From the NCBI GenBank assembly GCA_014529385.2, contig CM043967.1:86229278-86293277 (forward strand): 64,000 nt of DNA, read 5' to 3'. Position numbers and translations under genes: made by a program. The notes below the pieces were generated by a model. It saw only the letters and a program-made list of their open reading frames with translations. It was not told the DNA's origin and made no database searches. This document shows, one piece after another, positions 11,175 to 21,282 of this stretch (its first letter is position 1; every line of letters begins with the position of its first letter). The DNA is from Adiantum capillus-veneris (Eukaryota; Streptophyta; Polypodiopsida; Polypodiales; Pteridaceae).

Positions 11175-12500
11175 ATGCCAAAATGGCTGGTGCACACTTT
11201 GTGGGACAATAAATTGGATGCACCTTTGTCTAGTCGTACTCGTTCAGGTTCTCACCATGCATCTTATGCATCAGATTGTTATGCTTTGGTTGTGTCTAGC
11301 TTACATGATGTTGAGGAACCTTTATCTTTTGATGCAGCACAAAATTCAAAAAATTGGATGGCTACCATGCAATCAGAATATGATGCACTTATAGAAAATG
11401 ACACATGGACTTTATGTCATTTGCCTCCCAGCAAAAAGGCCATTGGTACGAAATGGGTTTACAAGTTGAAACACAAGCCGAATAGTAAGATTGATCGCCA
11501 TAAGGCTCGACTTGTTGCAAAAGGTTAGGCTCAACAAAAAGGCATAGATTATGAAGAGACTTTTTCTCCAACTTTTTATATGACTACTATGTGTTTTCTA
11601 TGTGCATTGGCCCACTCGTTTTGGTTGGGATGTACATCAATCAGACATTGTTACTGCTTTCTTGAATGGTGATATATTTCAGGAAGTTTATGTAACGCAA
11701 CCTCGCGGTTTTTTCAAGAAAGACAAGAAGATAAAGTGTGAAAATGTAACAAAGCTTTGTATGGGTTGAAGCAATCTCCTTGTGCTTGGTATGAGAAGGC
11801 TAACACTCATTTGTTCAACGAGGCTGACACTCATTTGGACAATCTCCTTGTGCTTGGTATGAGAAGGCTAACACTTATTTGGTCAATGAGGCTTTTGTAA
11901 CAATCCAATAGAAAGCACATCATATGTAAAGCATGAGGGTGATGTACTACTCATTGTGGTTATTTATGTGGATGATTTGCTAATCACTAGACAAAATGAG
12001 AGACATATTTCTCAATTTAAGTTTAATTTGAATGCTACTTTAAAGATTAAATATTTGGGGTTGTTGCATCATTACTTGGATATACAGTTTAAGCAGTGTG
12101 ATGGTGGTATTGCCTTGTGTTAAAAAAGTTACATAGAGATATTGCTATGTAAGTTTGGAGTTGAGGATTGCAAACCTATTGCCACTCCCATAGAAACAGG
12201 TTTGAAATTGAGTCTTCATCATGCTGGTGATCCTACAGATGTCACTCTTTACCAGACTGCTATTGGATGCCTCATTTATGTATGCAACACGAGACCGGAT
12301 ATTCAGTTTGTAGTCTCACAGGTTAGCAGATTTATGCATATCCAAGGGTCTAAGCCTTGGCAGGCTGTCACTCAAGAGGATTTTTTGCTACTTGAGTGGC
12401 ACTTTACATCTTGGCTTGTTTTATCCCAAGGGGGGATCATTGCGGCCAGACTTCCATGCTTTTTTGGACTCAAACTGGGCTGGTTGTTTTGACACGCGAG
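11175..12500 (+). pseudogene. COP-1 reverse transcriptase remnant
   Basis: The copia RT begins with NWMATMQSEYDALIENDTW and GTKWVYKLKHKP and breaks at TAG 11526-11528. It continues in other frames, keeping the catalytic YVDD (about 11965-11976). A tandem 68-bp duplication (units from 11772 and 11840) adds a frameshift, and TAA at 12121-12123 matches a stop at the same place in COP-2. The remaining part, with DVTLYQTAIGCLIY and TRPDIQFVVSQVSRFM, is at 12142-12380. Confidence 0.88.
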
Positions 12501-12929
12501 TGTCCACAAGTGGTTTTTGTTTCATGCTTGGTAGTTCACATATATCATGGTTGATCAAGAAGCAACCTATTTGTGGCCACTTATAGTTGTAAGACCAAGT
12601 ACAAGGCATTATTCATAGCTCTGGTTGAGTGTGTATGGATTAAATGCCTTATGGCTGACTTGGGTGTTGGGGACAAGACACTGCCAACACTATCTACACT
12701 GACAGTCAGAGCCCATTGGCAGTTGCCAGGAACCCAGCTTTTTCATGCTCGAACAAGGCACATTGAGGTGCATTACCACTATGTCAGGGAGAGGCTCTCA
12801 GTAGGAGAGATCAACTTGGCTTATGTGCCAACACACGACAACCTTGCAGATCTTTTCACAAAGTCATTCTCTCGTGAGAAGTTTAAAGCTTTCCGCAAAG
12901 CTTTGGGCTTACTCCCCTTTGTCGACTAA
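12380..12929 (+). pseudogene. COP-1 RNase H remnant
   Basis: The copia RNase H domain is recognisable from SGTLHLGLFYPKGG and FLDSNWAGCFDTRVST (12392-12560) to the final HIEVHYHYVRERLS and NLADLFTKSFSREK segment (12750-12929). It is spread over two or three frames. It would degrade the RNA of the RNA:DNA hybrid. The stop at 12927-12929 is the natural end of pol, about 80 bp before the 3' LTR. Confidence 0.85.
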
Positions 12930-13007
12930 TGATGTCCTTAAAGCATGGAACGTCCCTTTACTCTATGTGCCAGTGTTGTTATTCACCGCATCACTCCATG
13001 GGGGATT

Positions 13008-13236
13008 CATTACCCTATACATGTGGTAGTGATGTGTGTGAACACACTTAGGACCACCGGGGCATTTTTTTCCCTCACTAGGAGGATTTTTTCCCCTGCA
13101 TTGTATATACGTCCATTATTCTAGGGCTATCTATCTTTCCATTGCACACTAAGTAAAACACTCTTTGTTTTTTGCCTTTAGCTTGCTTCGTCTTCTCCAA
13201 CCTGTGTGTGTTTTTCCTGCAACCCTAATTCCAGCA
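13008..13236 (+). repeat. COP-1 3' LTR
   Basis: 229 bp aligning along its length to 7999-8226. The initial TG has mutated to CA. It is preceded by the short purine tract TGGGGGATT (12999-13007) and followed by the target duplication ATACT. Confidence 0.9.
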
Positions 13237-13297
13237 ATACTCCTTCTTGTTGCAATGTGTTCCACAAAGATCGGTTTTTCCTCTTGAGGTTGTGGGG

Positions 13298-13696
13298 CTA
13301 GCTTTGATGGATGTTGTTGATGAAACTCATGAACTCTGGATACTGATTAATGGAGATTAGATTCAGGTTCCCATGTTCATTCGCTTGCATCATAGCCTTT
13401 CTAATGTACAAGATACTGAAGTATCCATGAGAGATGTTAGAGTCAAAGATTTTCTTGACTTTATGTTCTTCATTCCCATCGATTTCTATGGGTGGTGGTT
13501 GTGAATATGTCCTAGGAATCTTTGACTGATGACAAGGCTCCAACATTGAAACATGAAAGAGTGGAAAAATATTCATAGACTTTGATAATTGAAGATGATA
13601 CGTGATTGGATTAACTTGTCCTATATTGAATGGTCCAAGTCTTTGATAGTCTAGCTTTGGGAAGGGCAAGATGAGGTTAGATCATGGTAGAAGAGC
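13298..13696 (-). pseudogene. CRV-2: chromovirus integrase C-terminus and chromodomain remnant
   Basis: The minus-strand frame reads FPKLDYQRLGPFNIGQ, INIFPLFHVSMLEPCH-like sequence and PPPIEIDGNEEHKVKKIFDS. This is the conserved integrase tail (K-L-x-x-R-x-L-G-P-F and H-P-x-F-H-V-S-L-L-E-P) and the entry to a chromodomain, whose latter half is degenerate. The frame extends upstream with a stop to 13696, where the U LTR interrupts it. Downstream, at 13236, COP-1 interrupts it. It is a second chromovirus, distinct from CRV-1 and opposite in orientation. Confidence 0.85.
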
Positions 13697-14401
13697 TGTT
13701 ACAAGACAAACCAAACGAGCGTCCACCTAGCCGGACGCATAGCCGGACACCACATTTGTAGTCTTTATTTTGTCGAGCTAGTGTAGTGATACTCTGTGTC
13801 AATTCTGATTCCAGAGTAGCAGGTCAATTCCATGAGTTTTAATGTTGTCATGACATTTGTAAAGGTCCATTTGAGTCAGCCACTAGCCATTTAGAATGCC
13901 CTAGGTATAAAGGTCAATAACTTTAATGTGAAAGAAGGCTTATCTTTAGGGAAGAAAGGAGCTCTGAAAAAGTACGCTAAAGTGACTACGAAGCTCCAAC
14001 TTGTAATCATTGTAGCTAATGTTTGGGTAATCCATTTTCAGTTTTGAAACTTGCATTGTGTTCCTCTCTCTTTGCTCTTTCAATTAAGTGTAAGCATTGT
14101 TAGTTTTGTTGTGGTTCGCGACTACACGTCTATGAGCCTTAATTACAGATTTAAGTGCTTAAATCACTGTTTTTAGTCGTTTTGACCATAGGAGAGTGTT
14201 CCTAGACCATAGGGAGACCTTTTTTAAGAGTTCTGTTGTGCAGTTTTCAGGACCTTTTTCATGATGGATTGTTATTTCGGTACCTTGTTGGATTGCGACC
14301 AGACTTGGCAGGATAGTGCCCCTAGGTGTCCTAGACCTCCTCCTAAAGTTTTGTTGTATTTCGGGTCCGTTCAAGTGCCAAAATGGCGTGATGAACTAGA
14401 G
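13697..14401 (+). repeat. U LTR copy A, left part
   Basis: The sequence starts at TGTTACAAGACAAACC and is the inverted counterpart of 20566-21282 throughout, with many substitutions. It is split at 14401 by COP-2; the right part resumes after 19454. Its 5' end is defined by the matching TG at the polypurine-tract junction of copy B (21282). Confidence 0.88.
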
Positions 14402-14628
14402 TGTTACCATATACATGTGGTATTGATGTGTGTGAACACACTAGGACCACCGGGGCACTTTTTCCCTCTTTAGGAGGTTTTTCCCCCCGTGCATTGTATA
14501 TACGTCCATCACTCTAGGGCTATCTATCTTTCCATTGCACACTAAGTAACACACTCTCTAATGTGTTCCTTGACCTTCCTTCGTCTTCTCCAAGATATGT
14601 GTGTTTCTCTGCAACCCTAATTCCAACA
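14402..14628 (+). repeat. COP-2 5' LTR
   Basis: 227 bp running from TGTTACC to CCAACA and homologous to the COP-1 LTRs. Confidence 0.93.
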
Positions 14629-14630
14629 AT

Positions 14631-14645
14631 TGGGATCAGAGTAGG
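14631..14645 (+). other. COP-2 primer-binding site
   Basis: TGGGATCAGAGTAGG begins two bases after the LTR and resembles the initiator-Met tRNA complement. Confidence 0.8.
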
Positions 14646-14969
14646 TTGCGTCCTCTCAGGCTTAGTCGCCAGCAGCTCCAGCAAACGCCTACTTGCTTTG
14701 GCGAGCGTTGGCAGGTGACAAAAATTTTGGATGTGCCGTAGAGCTCAGTCTGCTCAGATTTTTGATTCGAACTCATTTCAGCCTCCGTTTCAACTACAGC
14801 CAGGTCTGCACATACAATTTTGGCATTTTGTGCAGAATTTTTATTAGTGCCAAATACTTCATAACAGGTCCCATACAGTCTATTGCAGGTTGTGTTGTAT
14901 ACCACGTGTTGGTCTCACTCAATTTCTCCTCATTTCGGGCAGTTTTCACATCAGGTGCAGGCATTTTCC

Positions 14970-15890
14970 ATGGCTGATAACAACAACACAGATGTGTTCA
15001 AGATGTTTGCTGCTGAGGATAGATTGGATGGGGACAATTACCCTATGTGGGCTTACATGATGCAACATGTTCTTGTGTCAAAGAGCATCTAGAATATTGT
15101 GCAGGGCATTGATGTACGTCCTAGTTCTAAGGATGTAGGCGATGTTGAGGATGTTGCAGGTCTTGTTGCAAGGGTTGCTATTGTTAGAGTTTTTTTTCCT
15201 ACATCAGAACAATCTCATTGGGATGTAAAAGATGCACATGATCATGCATTGATTGCGTTGTCTATGAAGTGCACCATTACTCCTCACATTCTTTAAGCAA
15301 AATCTGCAAAACAGGCTTAGGATATTCTAGCAGGTCTTCATGCAAGCCACAATGAGGCTAAAATTGATTTGCTATGTAAAGAGCTAGAATCAAAGATTAT
15401 GCATAAGGAAGATGATATGGACACTTTCCTTGCTGGTGTCAAGGATATCAATAAGCAACTTATTTCTGCACGTGAAGTAATTTCAGATAGTTTCCTTGTG
15501 CGGACTCTTCTTGATGCCTTACCAGATTCTTACCAGACTTTTGCTAGTACTTGGAGACTTATGACCCAAGGAAATCCTGAAGTTGTCAAGTTAATGCATT
15601 ATGCACATTGTTGTTACAAGAGTCACTTTCCAAAAAAAACAAAACTAGGCAGCGTGCAGTTGAACAGGCTTTTATTTCTTCTGAAAGAAAAGGTGGTAAC
15701 AGCAATGCATCCACTTCTGATGGTTCTGCTGCGAGTGGCAAAGTTTTTGTTCTCAATTCTTCTGCTAGCAACAATTTGTCTGGAATTTCTGGTGATAAGG
15801 GCAAAAAGAAGATGCATTGCCATTATTGTAAAGAAAATGATCACTTGATCAAGTAGTGTCCTAAGTTGAAGACCAAAGAGGCTAAGAAGA
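14970..15890 (+). pseudogene. COP-2 gag remnant
   Basis: The frame opens at ATG 14970 with the same N-terminus as COP-1 (FKMFAAEDRLDGDNYPMW). It has stops at 15090-15092 (TAG) and 15294-15296 (TAA) at the same codons as COP-1. The central Gag part, with LDALPDSYQTFASTW, is at 15369-15600. The knuckle near 15815-15860 reads CHYCKENDHLIK and then a stop replaces the residue before the last Cys. The capsid is not producible as one chain. Confidence 0.85.
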
Positions 15891-15951
15891 AAGAGGTGGT
15901 TCCACTGCAAATGCTGGTTTCACTACAAATGCAGCCATTGTTGAGTTTTCT

Positions 15952-16518
15952 GTGAAAGGAGACTATGATGCTGATGTTGATGCAAAATGGGCTTTAAGCG
16001 CAGAGTGCACTTACAATCTGATGTCCATGATGCATGCTTGTCAGTTGCTACAGATTCGCGTGTGGTATTTTGATAGTGGTGCTACAAAGCACATTACCTC
16101 ACATCGTGAATTGTTCACCTCTCTCGAGTCTGTCTCTCATGGGAATTCAGTCACTTGTGCCAACAATGCCTCTTATCCGATTCAGGGAGTTGAAAAGATT
16201 GTGCGTACTACCACAAATGGCAGTTCTTTCACACTTGTTGATGCACTTTATGTACCTAGAATCAAGAAGAATCTTTTGTCTGTATCTGCACTTGTTAGAC
16301 TTGGACTTGTAGTCAAATTTGTGGATGAAAGATGTACAATTCATGATCTCAATTTTGGTGATGAAATTGTTGTATCTGGCCTTTTTTGTCGTGGGCTGTA
16401 TAAGCTCACTTTGTATGACAAGTGTGGACAAAATTTTTCAAATGCAGTTGCAGATTCAAGGGCTATTTCAGATGCAAAACTTTGGCATCTGAATTTTGCC
16501 AGTTTGCTGCGTTTGTAG
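15952..16518 (+). pseudogene. COP-2 protease and pre-integrase segment
   Basis: A 188-codon open stretch contains the copia aspartic protease site WYFDSGATKHITSH (from about 16060) with the D-S-G triad intact. It then carries the C-terminal protease part (DALYVPRIKKNLLSVSAL) and the pre-integrase segment ending in AKLWHLNFASLL. A stop follows at 16516-16518. It is the best-preserved piece of COP-2. Confidence 0.85.
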
Positions 16519-17420
16519 AAATCTGATATGGTTGCTTCTTTGCCGCCTCAGTAAAGCACCTATCAAACATGTTTGTGAAGGGTGTATTTTGGGTAAAATG
16601 CAGTGTTCTAAGTTTCCAAAGGATGGTTCAGTTAGGGCCACATGCAGGTTGCAGCTTGTGCATAGTGATGTTTGTGGGCCCATGAAAACTCCGTCCTTGG
16701 GAATTATCTTTACTTCGTGAATTTCATTGATGATTACTCCAAGCATGCATGGGTATTTCCACTTAAAGCAAAGTCCAAAGTTTTTATGTGCTTCAAACAA
16801 TTTCTCGCTATGGCTGAAAAAGTCTCAAAATGTAATATGGGCAACCTCCGTTCCGATCGAGGGGGGAAGTATATGTCTCATGAATTTAATGCATTTCTGG
16901 CTAGTTGTGGGATAAACACCAACGTACAGTGCCTTATACGCCTCAACAAAATAGTGTTGCTGAGAGGAAAAATAGGTCACTTATGGAAATGGCACGATGT
17001 AAGGTCAAAATTCAAGCTTTGCCGCATTCTTTTTGGCTTGAGGACATCATGTGTGCCACTTATGTACTTAACAGGTGTCCTATGAAAGCTTTGCAGTCTA
17101 TTACTCCATATGAAGCATGGAATGATAGAAAGCCTTCTATTGAGCAAATGCGTGTTTTTGGTTGTTTGACATATGTTTTGGTGCCACAAACATAGCGCAA
17201 AAAATTGGATGATAAGGTTGTCAAATGTATTTTTGTTGGTTATAGTGCTGAAAGAAAAGGTTACAAGTTGTATCATCTACAAATAAAGTGTATTCTGATT
17301 TCACGAGATGTAGTGTTTGTGGAAGATTCTGTTCAGTCCTTGCTGTCATGTACTAGAGACAGTAATGTAAGCTCACAGGAAATTTATGACACTTTGTTGC
17401 CTCTTTTCAGTGGTGGAAGT
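16519..17420 (+). pseudogene. COP-2 integrase remnant
   Basis: Pieces in three frames cover the zinc-binding end (VCEGCILGKMQCSKF near 16571-16616), the core (NFIDDYSKHAWVFPLKAKSK near 16720-16780) and the region around the last catalytic Glu (PQQNSVAERKNRSLMEMAR from about 16940), where E is present, unlike in COP-1. The C-terminal part with KCIFVGYSAERKGYKLY follows after a stop at about 17193. Confidence 0.85.
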
Positions 17421-17559
17421 TCGAATGTAAATTCCAATGAGGTAAATGTACAGCCTATGGGGGTTTCCAAAAATGTTACAGATCAGCCTATTACTGATGC
17501 AGATGTACATGATGTACTTGATGAGGAAAGGGCTAAAAACGAGTTGGCTAGAGCTATGC

Positions 17560-18740
17560 CAAAATGGTTGGTGCACACTTTGCATGACAATAAATTGGAT
17601 GCACCTTTGTCTAGTCGTACTCGTTCAGGATCCCACCATGCATCTTATGCATTAGATTGTTATGCTTTGGCTGTGTCTAGCTTACGTGATGTTGAGGAAC
17701 CTTTGTCTTTTGATGAAGCACAAAATTTAAAAAATTGGATGGCTGCCATGCAATCAAAATATGATGCACTTATAGAAAATGACACATGGACATTATGTGA
17801 TTTGCCTCCTGGAAAAAAGTCCATTGGTACGAAGTGGGTTTACAAGTTGAAACTCAACCGGATGGTGAGATCCATCACCATAAGGCTTGACTTGTTGCAA
17901 AGGGTTATGCACAGCAAAAAGGCATAGATTATGAAGAGACTTTTGCTCCCACTTGTCATATGACTACTGTGCACTTTTTATGTGCATTGGCAGGTCATTT
18001 TGGTTGGGATGTACATCAATTAGACACTGTTACTGCTTTCTTGAATGGTGACATATTTGAGGAAGTTTATGTAATGCAACCTCGCGGTTTTGTCATAAGA
18101 AGACAAGAGGACAAAGTGTGCAGATGTAAGAAGGATTTGTATGGGTTGAAGCAATCTCCTTGTGCTTGGTGTGAGAAAGTGTACACTCATTTGGTCAAAC
18201 AAGGCTTTTGTAACAGTCTAGAAGAAAGCACATTGTATGTAAAGCGTGTGGGTGATGTACTTCTCATTGTTGAATTTAAGGCTGATTTGAATGCTACTTT
18301 CATGATGAAAGATTTGGGATTGTTTCATCATTACTTGGGTATATTGTTTAAGCAGTGTGATGGTGGTATTGCCTTGTGTTAGAAAAGTTACATAGAGACA
18401 TTGCTATGTAAGTTTGGACTTGAGGATTGCAAACCTATTGCCACTCCCATGAAAACAGGTTTGAAATTGAGTCTTCATGATGCTGGTGATCAAACTATTG
18501 TTGGATGCCTCATTTATGCATGCAACATGAGGCCGGATATTCAGTTTGTAGTCTCACTGGTCAGCATATTTATGCATAGCCCAGGGTCTAAGCATTGGCA
18601 AGCTGTCAAGAGGATTTTCCGCTACCTTAGTGGCACATTACATCTTGGCTTGTTTTATCCCAAGGGGGGATCATTGCCGCCAGACTTACATGCTTTTTCG
18701 GACTCAGATTGGGCTCGTTGTTTTGACACATGAGTGTCCA
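17560..18740 (+). pseudogene. COP-2 reverse transcriptase remnant lacking YVDD
   Basis: The RT opens with NWMAAMQSKYDALIENDTW and continues, after a frameshift near 17865, at 17960-18382 (VHQLDTVTAFLNGDIFEEVY, DLYGLKQSPCAWCEK). After LLIVE the frame jumps directly to FKADLNATF. Compared with COP-1 about 60 bp are missing, including the catalytic Y-V-D-D. TAG at 18380-18382 is at the same codon as the stop in COP-1. The rest is at 18401-18733. Confidence 0.88.
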
Positions 18741-19150
18741 CAAGTGGTTTTTGTTTCATGCTTCATAGTTCATGAATATCATGGTTGAGCAAGAAGCAAC
18801 CTACAATGGCCACTTTCAGTTGTGAGGGTAATTACAAGGCAATCTTTACAGCTACGGTTGAGTGTGTATGGCTCAGACACCTTATGGCTGATTTGGGTGT
18901 TGGACAGGACACTGCCAACACTATCTACACTGACAGCCAGAGTGCATTGGCAGTTGCGAGAAACCCATGGTCGCACAAAGCACATTGAGGTGCATTACCA
19001 CTATGTCAGGGAGAGGCTCTCAGCAGGAGAGATCATCTTGGTTTATGTGCCAACACAGGACAACCTTGCAAATCTTTTCACAAAGGCATTGTCTCATGAG
19101 AAGCTCGAAGCTTTTTGCAAAGCTTTGGGCTTACTCCCCTTTGTGTATTT
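18740..19150 (+). pseudogene. COP-2 RNase H remnant
   Basis: Copia RNase H sequence includes CVWLRHLMADLGVGQDTAN and YTDSQSALAVARNP (18840-18965). The C-terminal KHIEVHYHYVRERLSAGE and NLANLFTKALSHEKLEAF follow in a shifted frame (18980-19130). One frameshift near 18975 separates them. It ends about 80 bp before the 3' LTR. Confidence 0.85.
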
Positions 19151-19227
19151 ATCATGTCCTCAAGGCATGGCACTTCCCTTTACTCATGTGCCAACTCTTG
19201 TTCATCGCATCAGTCTAGGGAGGGATT

Positions 19228-19454
19228 TGTTAACATATACATGTGGTAGTGATGTGTGTAAACACACTAGGACCGCCGGGGCATTTTTTCCCTCTTTAGG
19301 AGGTTTTTTTCCCCCGTGCATTGTATATACACCCATCACTCTAGGGCTATCTATCTTTCCATTGCACACTAAGTAACACACTATCTATTGTGTGCCTTGA
19401 GCTTCCTTCATCTTCTCCAAGCTGCTGCGTTTCTCTGCAACCCTAATTCCAACA
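19228..19454 (+). repeat. COP-2 3' LTR
   Basis: 227 bp running from TGTTAAC to CCAACA, preceded by the polypurine tract CTAGGGAGGGATT (19215-19227). Confidence 0.93.
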
Positions 19455-19560
19455 TATTGATATGAGAAAGGACATAGGTAGATTTCCCTGACCATTGAGT
19501 GTTGGTTTGCTTGTTGAGCTAGTGTGATTGTTTGTTAAGGTTCACTTCTTGAGATTGACA
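19455..19560 (+). repeat. U LTR copy A, right part
   Basis: After the decayed target duplication, the sequence TGAGAAAGGACATAGG and onward matches the reverse complement of 20449-20565, so it continues the U LTR broken by COP-2. Similarity fades after about 19505, and the CA at 19560 is a plausible LTR end. Confidence 0.75.
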
Positions 19561-19844
19561 ATCTCAAAGAGTCTCCGTGCCCCATTCGAGTCACTTCCCT
19601 AAGTCTTGACATTATGTGTTAAGTATGGAGTCCGATTTACCCTTGTAATTTTCAGTGGTAAAAGCGCACATTTGTAAGGTCCCCATTATGAGGAGAAGCC
19701 ATCGTGGGTGAAGGAAAATCACTCACCGGAAACCAAAATTTTCACGGACAAGAATCAGGGGCAACTTTAAAGGCCTCGGGGGCGGAGGCCCCCGAGATTT
19801 TTTTTCGCCGGAATATTATGGCCGGACGGCGGCCGGAAAGTGGT

Positions 19845-19990
19845 CGGAAAACAACCGGTCGGTTGGCCGGTGGCCGGTAGTCAATGGCCGATGGCCGGTG
19901 GTCGGAAGTCAATGGCCGGTGGCCGGTGGTCGGAAGTCAATGGCCGGTGGCCGGTGGCCGAATTCAATGGCCAGTGGCCGAATTCAAAAG
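19845..19990. repeat. GGCCGGTGGTCGGAAGTCAAT tandem array
   Basis: Imperfect tandem units of about 28-34 bp built from TGGCCGGTGGCCGGTGGTCGG followed by GAAGTCAATGG or GAATTCAATGG. Three to five units, very GC-rich against an AT-rich background. Confidence 0.85.
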
Positions 19991-20110
19991 CGGACTTGTC
20001 TTCTCAAGGGCGGCCACACATGGGTGGATTGGAGGGTCCGATTTGGACTTATTCCCACAAGGGCGGCTACACATGGCTGTCTCTCATAAGAGAGGGCAGC
20101 CCTTTTGGCC

Positions 20111-20120
20111 TATAAAAGGA
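20111..20120 (+). promoter_or_regulatory. TATA box of COP-5 LTR
   Basis: TATAAAAGGA lies about 310 bp before the LTR end, a normal U3/R position for a copia LTR promoter. Confidence 0.6.
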
Positions 20121-20448
20121 GGTCATTTCTACACACATTTCATAGTGTGAAGTTGATGCAACAAGGTGAGTGTGAGGTGGTGAGAGTGAAGCAAGGCGGG
20201 AGCTCCATTAAGGGTATAATCCCTTTGTAAATTACTTCTTGTTTTGAAGTACTAAAGCCATTGAGTGGCTGCTTTCCCGTGGACGTAGCCCACATTGGGT
20301 GAACCACGTATATCGTGTGTAATCTCTCTCTCTCTCTCTACTCTATAATCTCGTGTATGTAAATCTGTCTTTCTTAATTAAGTAATCTACTCAATTATCT
20401 ATTTAGCTACGTCTTATTTCCTAACATTATGTTAGTACCAAAAAGCTA

Positions 20449-21282
20449 TGTTGCAGACGTCCGTCACGGTGACCTGCTAACAAGCCAACACAACAATTCA
20501 GCTATAAAATCAATCACTCAATGATCAGGGAAATCCGCCTATGTCCTTTCTCACAGCTCTAGGTCATCACGCCATTTCGGCACTCGAACGGACTCGAAAT
20601 ACAACAAAACTTTAGGAGGAGGTCTAAGACACCAAGGGGCACTATCCTACCAAGTCTGGTTGCAATCCAACAAGGTATCAAAATCACGATCCATCATAAA
20701 AAAAGGTCCTAAAAACTACAACAGAACTATCCAAAAAGGAACACTCTCCTATGGTCAAAACGACTAAAAACGATGATTTAAGCACTCAAATCTGCAATTA
20801 AGGCTCACAGGCACGTAGTCGCAAACCACAACAAAAACTGACAATGCTTACACTTAATTGAAAGATCAAAAACTGACAATGCTTACACTTAATTGAAAGA
20901 TCAAAGAGAGAGGAGCACAATACAAGTTTCAAAACTGAAAACGGATTACCCAATCATTAGCTGCGGTGATTACAAGTTGGAGCTTCGTAGTCGCTTTCAA
21001 GCATACATTTTTAGAGCTCCTTTCTTCCCTAAAGATAAGTCTTCTTTCACATTGAAGTTATTGACCTTTATACCTAGGGAATTCTAAATGGCTAGTGGTC
21101 ACCTCACATGGACCTTTACAAATGTCTTGACAGCATTACAACTCAAGGAATTGACCTACTACTCTGAAATCAAGATTTACACAGAGTATCACTACACTAG
21201 CTCGACAAAATAATAGACTACAAATGTGGTGTCCGGCTACATGTCCGGCCAACTGGACACCCGTTTGGTTTGTCTTGTAACA
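20449..21282 (-). repeat. U LTR copy B (3' LTR of minus-strand element U)
   Basis: Read on the minus strand it starts at TGTTACAAGACAAACC (21282), directly after the purine tract AAGGGGGGAA (21283-21292). It is therefore the 3' LTR of an element whose body lies at higher coordinates. It is an inverted copy of 13697-14401 plus 19455-19560. It contains a 35-bp tandem duplication (about 20833-20902) that copy A lacks. The end near 20449 is inferred from a CA dinucleotide. Confidence 0.85.

Larger units (their letters stand above)
7999..13236 (+). mobile_element. COP-1: complete but defective Ty1/copia retrotransposon
   Basis: The element is bounded by LTRs at 7999-8226 and 13008-13236, with 5-bp target-site duplications ATACT at 7994-7998 and 13237-13241. 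A tRNA-iMet-type primer site follows the 5' LTR. The internal order is gag, protease, integrase, RT and RNase H, which is the copia order. The LTRs differ at roughly 8% of sites by eye and many stops are present, so it is old. It belongs to the same family as COP-2. Confidence 0.95.
14402..19454 (+). mobile_element. COP-2: defective Ty1/copia retrotransposon inside U LTR A
   Basis: Second copy of the COP-1 family, with LTRs at 14402-14628 and 19228-19454, an iMet-type primer site and gag-protease-integrase-RT-RNase H order. The flanking 5-mers TAGAG (14397-14401) and TATTG (19455-19459) are a decayed target-site duplication: the interrupted U LTR continues in register with copy B after them. 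The LTRs differ at about 7% of sites by eye. The RT active-site segment is deleted. Confidence 0.94.
19600..20427 (+). repeat. COP-5: copia-type LTR with GGCC-rich array (left end uncertain)
   Basis: The 3' half carries the conserved plant copia LTR block CCCGTGGACGTAGCCCACAT with GAACCACGTATATCGTGT (about 20276-20317), and ends at CCTAACA (20427). It is followed by a degenerate iMet-type primer site (TTAGTACCAAAAAGCTATG, 20432-20450). A TATA box, TATAAAAGGA, is at 20111-20120. The U3 part contains the repeat array listed separately. The internal domain is missing, so it is a solo or truncated LTR. The left end is a guess. Confidence 0.65.
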
